Assembly: GCA_001701165.1 (NCBI GenBank)
Contig: DAAP01000013.1
Coordinates: 1-10,066 of the forward strand
From: Bacteroidales bacterium H4
GTDB lineage: Bacteria > Bacteroidota > Bacteroidia > Bacteroidales > Muribaculaceae
Direction: 5' to 3'
DNA length: 10,066 nucleotides
Shown here: in pieces, positions 1 through 6,430 of the stretch
Layout of the letters: each line of letters begins with the position of its first letter
Numbering within the stretch: position 1 is the first letter of the stretch
Translations under genes and position numbers: made by a program
Notes under the pieces: model-generated
Told to the model about the DNA's origin: nothing
What the model saw: only the letters and a program-made list of their open reading frames with translations
Database searches by the model: none

Positions 1-20
1 GCCTATTTTGACACAGCCCC

Positions 21-444
21 ATTCTTGTTAAAACCTTAAAAATCTAATCCTATGAAAAACTAATCATTTTATTAAGCAGTTCTTTAACCCTAAACAAAAT
101 TGAATTATAAGTATAAGATTGAGGAAGGGACGATTTGCGCTTGCTTATCGGTTCCCTTGCCTATGTTCTCTCGTTGTTTTTTGTACTCCGTGCTCTGTAT
201 GACACGAGATTTATGTGTCATCGTGCATCCTGTGCATCGGAGCTGTCGACCCTAAAGCCGATAATCTTTTGCAGGTCTAAAATATAGACGCAATTCCGAG
301 GGTAAAAGTTTAATGCCTCGCTTCTTTTTATATCATTTTAACAACTCGCCTTATTTCGAATAGTAGCTCGTTTTGCCACCCTCCGGCTTCGATACTGATG
401 CCGAGGGTGCCGACAAGGTTTGTCTTGAATGAGTGCTGATTGTG
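21..444. other. Gene-free region downstream of lpxB
   Basis: No convincing reading frame is visible here. The stretch is AT-rich at its left end (about 21-125). It holds two inverted repeats. One is ATGACAC/GTGTCAT at 199-221 with a 9-base loop, followed by a short direct repeat GTGCATC at 223-238. The other is a longer imperfect stem-loop at 377-409, listed separately. No clean TAnnTTTG promoter box was found on either strand. It is probably the 3' flank of the lpxB transcript plus spacer. Confidence 0.6.
377..409 (-). terminator. Stem-loop downstream of lpxB, possible terminator
   Basis: CACCCTC-(C)-GGC pairs with GCC-GAGGGTG, giving a 10-base-pair stem with one bulged base and a 12-base loop. 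It starts about 36 bases past the lpxB stop codon on the minus strand, where a terminator would be expected. However, the lpxB transcript would continue with an A-rich rather than a U-rich run, so it is not a canonical intrinsic terminator. It may instead be a 3'-end stabilising hairpin. Confidence 0.35.
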
Positions 445-1599
445 TTATTTGGAGGATGTATGCGTATGGGATGCGAGGTCGATGATGGCTCGGGCGGCGG
501 CATCGGCGGCATCGGACGAGCCGAGTATGCGTCGTATCTCGGCATATCCTTCGAGCATCTCGCGACGTGCCGGGGCATTATCGTCTATGATTGCGGCCAT
601 GCTCCGGGCCACGGCATCCGCAGTGCAGTGGTGCAGCAGCATTTCGTCGATGACGCGTCTGCGGGCTATCAGGTTGGGCAGGGTGACGTAGTCAACTTTG
701 AGCAGGCGGTGCATGATGGCGTAGGACAGTCGGCTGCCGTTGGCGCGATAGCAAGCCACTTGCGGCGTGCCGGCCAAGGCCGCTTCGAGCGTGGCCGTAC
801 CCGAGGTGACAAGCGCGGCTTGCGCATAGGCCAGCAGCGGCATCGTGGCATTGCGTACCACGTGTACACGTTCCGAAGCATAGGGTGCATAGACACTGTC
901 GTCCATACCCGGGGCGGCGGCCACTGCCACGCCATATTGCGGAAAGTGTGCTGCGGCCTCAAGCATTACGGACATATTGTTGCGTATCTCGCCGCGGCGG
1001 CTGCCGGGCAGAAGCGCTATGTACGGGCGCTTCGAATCCAAGCCTTGTGCCGCAAGAAATTCGCAACGCTCGGGCTTGGCGGCAAGTGCGGTGTCAATTT
1101 CGCCCACCGAGGGGTTGCCGACATATTCCACCTCGTAGTGGTGGCGCTGCCTGTAGTAATCGACTTCGAAGGGGAAGATGACGAGCATGCAGTCCACTAA
1201 TTTTTTGATGGTACGGACGCGCCATTCCTTCCACGCCCAGACTTTTGGCGAGATGTAATATGCCACGGGGATGCCCAGGCGGTGTGCTTCGGCGGCCACC
1301 TTGAGATTGAAGCTCGGATAGTCGATGAGTACCAGTACATCGGGGCGTGCGCTGCGCAGCGCCTCTTTGGCGGTGTGCAGATTGGCGGAAATGCGTCGCA
1401 GGTTGCGCAATACCTCGCTGAAGCCCATGAACGCCATGTCGCGATAGTCTATTACCGGCGCGATGCCGCTGACGGCACGCATGCCATCGCCGCCGAGATA
1501 TACAAATTCGGCTGCCGGGTCGTGGCGGCGCAGAGCCGCCATCACTTGCGAGGCATGCAGGTCGCCGGATGCCTCTCCGGCTATCATGAAGTATTTCAC
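445..1599 (-). CDS. lpxB: Lipid-A-disaccharide synthase (LpxB)
   Basis: The 384-residue product is the usual length for LpxB, the GT19 family glycosyltransferase. LpxB joins UDP-2,3-diacylglucosamine to lipid X to form the disaccharide core of lipid A at the inner face of the cytoplasmic membrane. Family signatures in order are GEASGD at residues 8-13, LIDYPSFN at 91-98, SPKVWAWKEWR at 117-127, NPSVGE at 162-167, LPGSRRGEI at 197-205 and SGTATLEAAL at 266-275. The start is GTG at 1599, which gives the family's MKYF-type N-terminus; an ATG lies four codons in. A Bacteroidetes promoter (1651-1683) and a leader hairpin (1626-1642) lie just upstream, so the gene probably has its own transcript. 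A truncated second copy of this gene is at 2451-2618. No surE-like gene, often a neighbour of lpxB in this order as I recall, is present. Confidence 0.97.
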   Translation of the reverse strand: MKYFMIAGEASGDLHASQVMAALRRHDPAAEFVYLGGDGMRAVSGIAPVIDYRDMAFMGFSEVLRNLRRISANLHTAKEALRSARPDVLVLIDYPSFNLKVAAEAHRLGIPVAYYISPKVWAWKEWRVRTIKKLVDCMLVIFPFEVDYYRQRHHYEVEYVGNPSVGEIDTALAAKPERCEFLAAQGLDSKRPYIALLPGSRRGEIRNNMSVMLEAAAHFPQYGVAVAAAPGMDDSVYAPYASERVHVVRNATMPLLAYAQAALVTSGTATLEAALAGTPQVACYRANGSRLSYAIMHRLLKVDYVTLPNLIARRRVIDEMLLHHCTADAVARSMAAIIDDNAPARREMLEGYAEIRRILGSSDAADAAARAIIDLASHTHTSSK

Positions 1600-1625
1600 T
1601 GTGTACTGTTATCTGTCGCTTTGGG

Positions 1626-1642
1626 AAGCCGCCGAGCGGCTT
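1626..1642 (-). promoter_or_regulatory. Hairpin in the lpxB leader
   Basis: AAGCCGC-CGA-GCGGCTT is a perfect 7-base-pair stem with a 3-base loop. It sits 27-43 bases upstream of the GTG start and downstream of the promoter, so it would lie close to the 5' end of the lpxB mRNA. The same hairpin is unchanged in the duplicate copy at 2645-2661. It may stabilise the mRNA or modulate initiation. Confidence 0.5.
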
Positions 1643-1650
1643 ATTGTGTC

Positions 1651-1683
1651 ACAAATTTAGTCCTTTGTGCGGTGACGGCCAAA
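1651..1683 (-). promoter_or_regulatory. Bacteroidetes-type promoter of lpxB
   Basis: On the minus strand the -7 box TAAATTTGT (1651-1659) fits the TAnnTTTG consensus of the primary sigma factor of Bacteroidetes. A TTTG -33 element (1680-1683) lies 20 bases upstream. Transcription would start near 1645, about 45 bases before the lpxB start codon. Confidence 0.75.
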
Positions 1684-1781
1684 TCCGACGCCCGTTTTTT
1701 GCTTGTAACGGCACGGGAAAGATTCAGATAAGAAGCGCAACGGCTGTCGGACTCGTTTCGTTGCCGAGGCAGGATTATTGA

Positions 1782-2444
1782 TCAAAGGACGAAGTCTGGA
1801 ATGAAAGGTTCTTCCCTGTAGGTGACTGCGCCGCGACGTCGTGCGCACTCAAATACGCTTTCGAAGATATGGTGTACGTCCGAGTCTGCGAAGACACAGT
1901 CTATGCCGTTATCGTCTTCTTCGACATCATCACCGTCTTCAACCATTAATGTAATGTGATAGTTTGCTGTACGACCTTCCGGTATAACGGTTTTGAAAAC
2001 GAGCGTGGATGTGTTCCACATCAAGATATGATAGTCTGTTTCTGTGCGTTTTTCCCATAGAATGGGGCCGGGTATAGATGTTTTATAAGTAAGGGAATCG
2101 GGCCTGTATATAAGTTTGGCCTTAATTCCGTCGATGGGACAGAACGTATACCGGCCGATTGTTTTGCCTGATGTGTTATTAAACTGCAGCTGCAATTTCG
2201 GTGGCTCGTTGCGTGCGATATCGGTAAGGTCTACCCATATTTCGCAGGTGCCTTTCTTGTATGTCTTGCCACGCCAGGATAGTCGTGAAAACGGGATTTC
2301 GTATCGTTCGTCATATTTGCCGGGCTTGTACTTGCCTTTTGCCATAGCTACACCGGGGATGATAAGCAGAAGTGTCAGTAGCGTCACTATTAGCCTTTTG
2401 CATTTGCCTGTTGTGGCGATGGTCGGTTCTTTGGACATATTCAT
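1782..2444 (-). CDS. Exported protein of unknown function
   Basis: The product has 220 residues and I do not recognise its family. Residues 1-35 form a signal peptide: a Lys/Arg-containing start, a hydrophobic core (LIVTLLTLLLIIPGVAMA, about 19-36), then an Ala-X-Ala-like cleavage site before KGKYKPGK. The mature part is rich in alternating polar and hydrophobic residues (for example TCEIWVDLTDI, KLQLQFNNTSG, NYHITLMVEDGDD), suggesting a beta-sandwich-like periplasmic or surface domain. An acidic run (EDGDDVEEDDNG) lies near residue 170. There is no Cys directly after the signal core, so it is not an obvious lipoprotein. Start codons at 2444 and 2438 are both possible. The gene begins six bases after the stop of the truncated lpxB copy and lies under that copy's promoter, so it is probably the second cistron of a short transcript. 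Confidence 0.8.
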   Translation of the reverse strand: MNMSKEPTIATTGKCKRLIVTLLTLLLIIPGVAMAKGKYKPGKYDERYEIPFSRLSWRGKTYKKGTCEIWVDLTDIARNEPPKLQLQFNNTSGKTIGRYTFCPIDGIKAKLIYRPDSLTYKTSIPGPILWEKRTETDYHILMWNTSTLVFKTVIPEGRTANYHITLMVEDGDDVEEDDNGIDCVFADSDVHHIFESVFECARRRGAVTYREEPFIPDFVL

Positions 2445-2450
2445 ATCGGT

Positions 2451-2618
2451 TTAGTATTTGGATTTTTGTTTATGCGGTTTGGAGGCGAGGTCGATGATGG
2501 CGCGTGCGGCGTCGTCGGCGGCATAGGCCGAGCCGAGTATGCGGCGGCGTAGGGCTGCCATCACTTGCGAGGCATGAAGATCGCCGGATGCCTCTCCGGC
2601 TATCATGAAGTATTTCAC
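2451..2618 (-). pseudogene. Internally deleted lpxB copy, still an open 55-codon frame
   Basis: Reading from GTG at 2618, the first 25 residues are identical to those of the intact LpxB. The frame then jumps directly to the LpxB C-terminus (RILGS...ARAIIDLAS) and stops at 2451-2453. About 993 bases (331 codons) are missing, so the frame is preserved. The junction falls in a GCGGCG-like microhomology (2541-2550) that matches both 529-534 and 1522-1531. Five differences in the first 25 codons are all synonymous. In the 3' part, amino-acid changes appear (S to A, D to Y, A to D). All glycosyltransferase core motifs except GEASGD are lost, so it cannot be an active LpxB. It may now serve only as a leader ORF for the next gene, which starts six bases downstream. 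Confidence 0.88.
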
Positions 2619-2705
2619 TGTGTGCTGTTATCTGTCGCTTTGGGAAGCCGCCGAGCGGCTTATCGTGTCACAAATTTAGCCCTTTGTGTCGTGACGGCCA
2701 AATCC
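2559..2705 (-). repeat. Copy 2 of duplicated lpxB 5' end and promoter
   Basis: This is the partner of 1540-1686 (7 mismatches in 147 bases). A second, more diverged match links 2485-2546 with the lpxB 3' end at 473-534 (about 87% by eye). The two parts together are the ends of a full lpxB copy with its middle removed. Confidence 0.93.
2670..2702 (-). promoter_or_regulatory. Duplicated lpxB promoter, now upstream of the exported protein gene
   Basis: The -7 box TAAATTTGT (2670-2678) and -33 element TTTG (2699-2702) keep the 20-base spacing of the intact lpxB promoter. The leader hairpin is conserved at 2645-2661. This promoter would transcribe the truncated lpxB frame and then the gene at 1782-2444. 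Confidence 0.7.
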
Positions 2706-2808
2706 ATCGTGAAATTACGCGCAACCATGCACCCCCGGCCCTACGAAAAACATTGCGCCTTTTAAGTTTTTTAATGCTGCGCCGATGTTATAATGCGGCA
2801 TTTTGGTG

Positions 2809-2817
2809 TATCTTTGT
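2809..2817 (+). promoter_or_regulatory. Candidate -7 promoter element for the AlbA_2 gene
   Basis: TATCTTTGT fits TAnnTTTG exactly. The expected -33 TTTG is not present; the nearest candidate is TGTT at 2786-2789, 19 bases upstream, a poor match. It is the only good plus-strand -7 box I found ahead of the 1083-codon gene. Confidence 0.5.
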
Positions 2818-2855
2818 GCTGTCGTAAAGCGACGTATGATTTTTATACACACATT

Positions 2856-2883
2856 TATCTTAGGGAGACTATCTTAGGGAGAC
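2856..2883. repeat. Two tandem 14-base repeats in the leader
   Basis: TATCTTAGGGAGAC occurs twice back to back (2856-2869 and 2870-2883) without mismatch. It lies about 40 bases downstream of the promoter box and 170 bases before the start codon. Confidence 0.9.
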
Positions 2884-3051
2884 ATGTTGCCCCCGACATT
2901 TCCCGGACGGTCGTGATGCCGCATTTCGCAGTTGCGATGTACACTGTGTCTTCCGAAGCGAGACAAGGCGTGTGCGATTACGCACATATACATACGGACT
3001 CTGATACATACGATTTTTAGATACACATAACATATTAAAAGTAAACAAATT

Positions 3052-6000
3052 ATGAAATTCAAAGCAGGAAATTCGTACGAGCTTCCGGTAAAGGAACGCA
3101 TTGTACAGGGCAATTCGCAGTATTTTATTGTAGAACATGACGGAGTGGAGTATCGTATCCGTCTGTACGATTTTCAAAAAGAGCAAAAAGACCCGGCAAC
3201 GCTGCTGTGCCTCGCCAGGCAGGTGCAAGACGGCACTATTGCGTTGGTGCAGGATTATTCGGCATTTTTGGACCAATTTTACAAGGTAGGCGAAGAATAT
3301 CCCTTTACGGTAGTGTCCGGACTTAAGGGGTACGAATTGCCTTATTACACTGTGCGCGATAATCATGGCCTTATTTTCAACCTCGCCAATTTCGGTAAAG
3401 CCAAATTGATGCCTTATCAGGATATACGCTGCCGGGTGACCAAGATTGACCGTTACAGACTGCGCCTCCAATTGATAGATGATGAGCAAGTACAACGTAA
3501 GGTCAAATTTTACAGCCTCCCGGCCATAGGAGCCGAATTGTGCATAGGAGCCGAAGCACGCCTGGCCGAGAGCCTGCTGCTTTCCGATGCATCGTATGCC
3601 GACATCGCCGCGGCCTACCGCAGCCACCGTGGCGAATGGGTGCTGATGTTCCTGTCCAAGGTGCGCGACACCATCGAGACGATGCATTACCGAACATTGC
3701 GCCGCCACATCCGCATCCTCCGGGCATACGTGTCCGTATGTCTGTTCCTACTCGAAGAAAGCCGACTGATTTCGAGCCTCGACGATACGTGGCGCACGCG
3801 CTGGCGTCGACGCCTCGAAGGCTATGTGCGCCATGCCAGCACTTCGATACGCGCCCTCGAGATGATAGATTCGGGTAAGCATACCGCCTACTTGGACGAC
3901 ATCATAGCCAAGATGCGCCAAAGCGGATACCTCTACAATCCCGGAGACAAGCTCGAGGTGATGAACGCCATATTTGCACTATGCCCGGACATCATCGAGC
4001 AGCGCATGGATGACATCCTTTCTATCATCTCCGACGGCAATCACAGCAACTGGAGTCAAGATCCGTTTCGCTCGGCTTTCATACGCGTGCTTGACTCTTA
4101 CGTGCGTCTCAACAAGACCCGAGCCGACGGCCTGACATACGATGACCGCGCCGGCCGCGATATGTTGCAGCGCATGATACGCGTACTGGCCCTGCGGTTG
4201 CTGCTGTCGTCCAAGGATGATGATTTCGATATACAGGAATATCGCGCCGCACTGGTGCGTTATCTTGTGTTTGAGAACGAGGCTTTGGCTCCCGACTTGC
4301 TGCGCAAGGCCTTCGAGGCCGCAGCCGGGACATCCGAGTCGCCCCTGCGCTTTGGCTGGAAGAGCCTTGACAATCTTAAGCAATTGGCCTTGGAAGCCGC
4401 CTCTGCCGACTTGTCCTCCCCGACCTCTCCGTCCTCCGCCCAATACTACATGGGCAAGGGCGCCGGCCTCGTGGCCACGCGCGAAAGCCTGCACCTTGTT
4501 TCGCAAAGTCGCGGCGGTGTCAATCGCGCCATCCTGCCCGTCGATATGCTGCCATGGCAAAACATCCAGATATACACATCCGAACGCATAGCCGCTCTTC
4601 CCGAGGGCTGTGATGACTTGGATGCTCTGTCGTGCTTCTGGGCCGATGTGGAGCATGCACTATACGAACCCGGTAGTCTGACACGTCCCTCTCGTGCAAA
4701 TCTGCGTGTCGTCGATGCCGGGGACACGGTACGCGTATATGTCTCCGAAATCGAAGGCGACGGACGCCTGTTCAGGGTCAAACCTGTGGACGAAAGCATT
4801 TCTAACGGCGAGGGTACGCTGAGCCTTTCCGAGATAGTGAAATATGATGTGTACGGCATGGCCATAGATGATTTTAGGGACGACTTTAACAACGCGCTGG
4901 TATTCGATGCCAAAGTCCTGTCGTTGGGTTCGGGCGATGAGCCGCGATATACACTGCTGCCGGCCATCAAGGATATGGTGCGCAACGACCTCGACGAAGA
5001 CACTCCCCTCGAGTGTCTGGTCATGGGATGGACCAAGTACAAGGGCCGCGAAACCTATCTGGGTATATCGGCGCAGGGCGACCCGGTCAATATCGTCACC
5101 GAGAGTACCAAACTTTCCAAAGGCGACTACGTAGTGGCTACGTACATGTCTATGGAGCCCACCGGGCGACTGCTCTGCCGATACAACAGGCCGGTAGACG
5201 AGGATTTTAATACATTCTCGCCGCACGATGCCATACGCACGATGCTGTTCCTGCTCAAGTCTTCGGTGTTCCATATTCCCGAAACCATGGACCTTGCATC
5301 GGAAAATACCGATGACGACCTGCCCGAATCGACCATCGAGCCCGAGCACGTGGTCGAGTTGATACACATCATAGACCGCGTGGGGTCGCTTGAGTCAAGC
5401 TATTTGCGCCGATTTAATTATATGGCCTTTGCGCGTATGCTGGCGCGACTCATAGACAACAACGGTCTGGTGCAATACTTTGCGCGGCGCATGTCTTTTG
5501 TCCGACGCCTGCGCACCTTTGTCAGCTCGGGATACATCAACGTGGATGATATTCGTGCCGACGAAGAAAATTCGGGCGACTATCCGGTACTGGAAATGCG
5601 CAGCCGTCAGTTGCGCATACTCAGTTACATCTACGATTCGTCCAAAAACGATTTTCTATGGGACATCATCGCCGGTGACTACGACGAGACCTCCGTCGGC
5701 CTGGCCAAATTGGCTCTGACGGCCAACCTGTCCATGGAAATGGACGTGGACGAAGCCCAAGGCGCCATCACCGGGCGCATATCGCAGTTGCTGAACATCG
5801 AGGTCAAAATACAGCAGCCCATATTCTTGGGCGAAGAAACACAGACGCTCGAGTTCAAGAGCAGCTACATCTGCCCCGAAGACGGACTGCACATCGACAT
5901 GCCGCGTCAGCGTGACCATATATTGCAACGTATTTGCGGATTTCTCAACAGCGCCCAAGGCGGCAAGTTGTATATCGGTGTCAACCGATACGGGTACGTG

Positions 6001-6303
6001 GTGGGCAATGACGATTTATATCACCATCTCTTCGGTGGAGACCGCGACAAGTACGAACTACGTGTGCGCAACGACATCCGCATCAATCTCGGCGGAGCCG
6101 CCAACGACTGCATATCCACGTTGTGGCTTGACCCGGCCGAATCCGGCGGCAAGAACGTTTTTGTCATCGAGATTCGTCCCAACCAGTTCGGCACCGAGTA
6201 CGGCGGCAAGTACTGGGTGCGCCAAGGTACTTCCACCTATCCGTACACGCGCAAGGAGTTCCTGGCCATGCAGGCCAACCGCACCCTCGCCGACGCGCAA
6301 TGA
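3052..6303 (+). CDS. Large multidomain protein with C-terminal AlbA_2 (Schlafen-type) domain
   Basis: The product has 1083 residues. Residues 1-165 and about 551-711 are beta-rich and resemble OB/S1-like nucleic-acid-binding modules, although by eye I cannot prove the fold. Residues about 206-425 and 718-917 look all-helical and may be scaffolds. A Ser/Pro linker lies near 455-465. The C-terminal part (about 921-1070) is a good match to AlbA_2 (PF04326): E929-x4-E934-F-K-S, CGFLNSAQGGKLYIGVNRYG (962-981), then YWVRQGTSTYPYTRKEF. AlbA_2 is the core shared with Schlafen proteins; it binds nucleic acid, and in some Schlafens it cleaves tRNA using three acidic residues. Here the first two are present, but the position after GV is Asn978, where Asp is usual. 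The start at 3052 is the only reasonable ATG, and there is no Shine-Dalgarno sequence. porV follows 127 bases downstream. The function is unknown; an RNA-linked regulatory or defence role is inference. Confidence 0.88.
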   Translation: MKFKAGNSYELPVKERIVQGNSQYFIVEHDGVEYRIRLYDFQKEQKDPATLLCLARQVQDGTIALVQDYSAFLDQFYKVGEEYPFTVVSGLKGYELPYYTVRDNHGLIFNLANFGKAKLMPYQDIRCRVTKIDRYRLRLQLIDDEQVQRKVKFYSLPAIGAELCIGAEARLAESLLLSDASYADIAAAYRSHRGEWVLMFLSKVRDTIETMHYRTLRRHIRILRAYVSVCLFLLEESRLISSLDDTWRTRWRRRLEGYVRHASTSIRALEMIDSGKHTAYLDDIIAKMRQSGYLYNPGDKLEVMNAIFALCPDIIEQRMDDILSIISDGNHSNWSQDPFRSAFIRVLDSYVRLNKTRADGLTYDDRAGRDMLQRMIRVLALRLLLSSKDDDFDIQEYRAALVRYLVFENEALAPDLLRKAFEAAAGTSESPLRFGWKSLDNLKQLALEAASADLSSPTSPSSAQYYMGKGAGLVATRESLHLVSQSRGGVNRAILPVDMLPWQNIQIYTSERIAALPEGCDDLDALSCFWADVEHALYEPGSLTRPSRANLRVVDAGDTVRVYVSEIEGDGRLFRVKPVDESISNGEGTLSLSEIVKYDVYGMAIDDFRDDFNNALVFDAKVLSLGSGDEPRYTLLPAIKDMVRNDLDEDTPLECLVMGWTKYKGRETYLGISAQGDPVNIVTESTKLSKGDYVVATYMSMEPTGRLLCRYNRPVDEDFNTFSPHDAIRTMLFLLKSSVFHIPETMDLASENTDDDLPESTIEPEHVVELIHIIDRVGSLESSYLRRFNYMAFARMLARLIDNNGLVQYFARRMSFVRRLRTFVSSGYINVDDIRADEENSGDYPVLEMRSRQLRILSYIYDSSKNDFLWDIIAGDYDETSVGLAKLALTANLSMEMDVDEAQGAITGRISQLLNIEVKIQQPIFLGEETQTLEFKSSYICPEDGLHIDMPRQRDHILQRICGFLNSAQGGKLYIGVNRYGYVVGNDDLYHHLFGGDRDKYELRVRNDIRINLGGAANDCISTLWLDPAESGGKNVFVIEIRPNQFGTEYGGKYWVRQGTSTYPYTRKEFLAMQANRTLADAQ

Positions 6304-6330
6304 TATGGCGGTGCGCAATGATATGGCGGT
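6295..6330 (+). repeat. Perfect 18-base tandem duplication across the AlbA_2 gene stop codon
   Basis: GCGCAATGATATGGCGGT occurs twice in direct succession (6295-6312 and 6313-6330). The first copy contains the last codons and the TGA of the large gene. The second copy duplicates that TGA in the spacer before porV. The perfect identity suggests a recent slippage event. Confidence 0.95.
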
Positions 6331-6430
6331 GCTCCACAATATTAAGCGCAAAATTGCGTTTACTAATAGACCGGTCTTCGCTCACGCGTGCAGGCCGTCA
6401 TCCGTATCACCAAAGCAAACACATCACACA

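Larger units (their letters stand above)
1540..1686 (-). repeat. Copy 1 of duplicated lpxB 5' end and promoter
   Basis: This segment matches 2559-2705 at a constant offset of 1019 bases with no gaps. I count 7 mismatches in 147 bases (about 95% identity). It covers the first 20 codons of lpxB, the leader hairpin and the whole promoter, and the match stops just beyond the -33 element. Confidence 0.95.
2706..3051. other. Divergent intergenic region and long leader of the AlbA_2 gene
   Basis: This gap separates the minus-strand lpxB remnant from the large plus-strand gene. It contains the plus-strand promoter box at 2809-2817, a small hairpin GTCG-TAAAG-CGAC at 2821-2833, a 14-base tandem repeat at 2856-2883, and an AT-rich run just before the start codon. 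From the promoter box the leader would be roughly 230 bases, long for this order. I recognise no riboswitch class in it. Confidence 0.5.

Noticed and set aside
199..221. ATGACAC/GTGTCAT hairpin as a terminator or operator
   Set aside because: The stem is short, no U-run or neighbouring gene start is visible, and it may be chance; it is noted only in the gap description.
351..578. 75-codon minus-strand frame at the 3' end of lpxB
   Set aside because: It mostly overlaps lpxB in another frame, and its Pro/Ser/Met-rich translation looks like a frame shadow.
433..1200. 255-codon plus-strand open frame
   Set aside because: It lies antisense to lpxB, matches no family and has a composition typical of the complement of a GC-rich gene.
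2793..3020. 75-codon plus-strand frame in the leader of the AlbA_2 gene
   Set aside because: Its start lies upstream of the only promoter box and the translation shows no signal or domain. A leader peptide cannot be excluded but is not supported.
2869..3708. 279-codon minus-strand frame
   Set aside because: It is antisense to the start of the AlbA_2 gene, whose protein sequence is coherent; the antisense translation has no recognisable feature.
5912..6430. Upstream extension of the porV frame
   Set aside because: It overlaps the conserved AlbA_2 domain in a different frame and would bury the signal peptide. The ATG at 6431 fits PorV.
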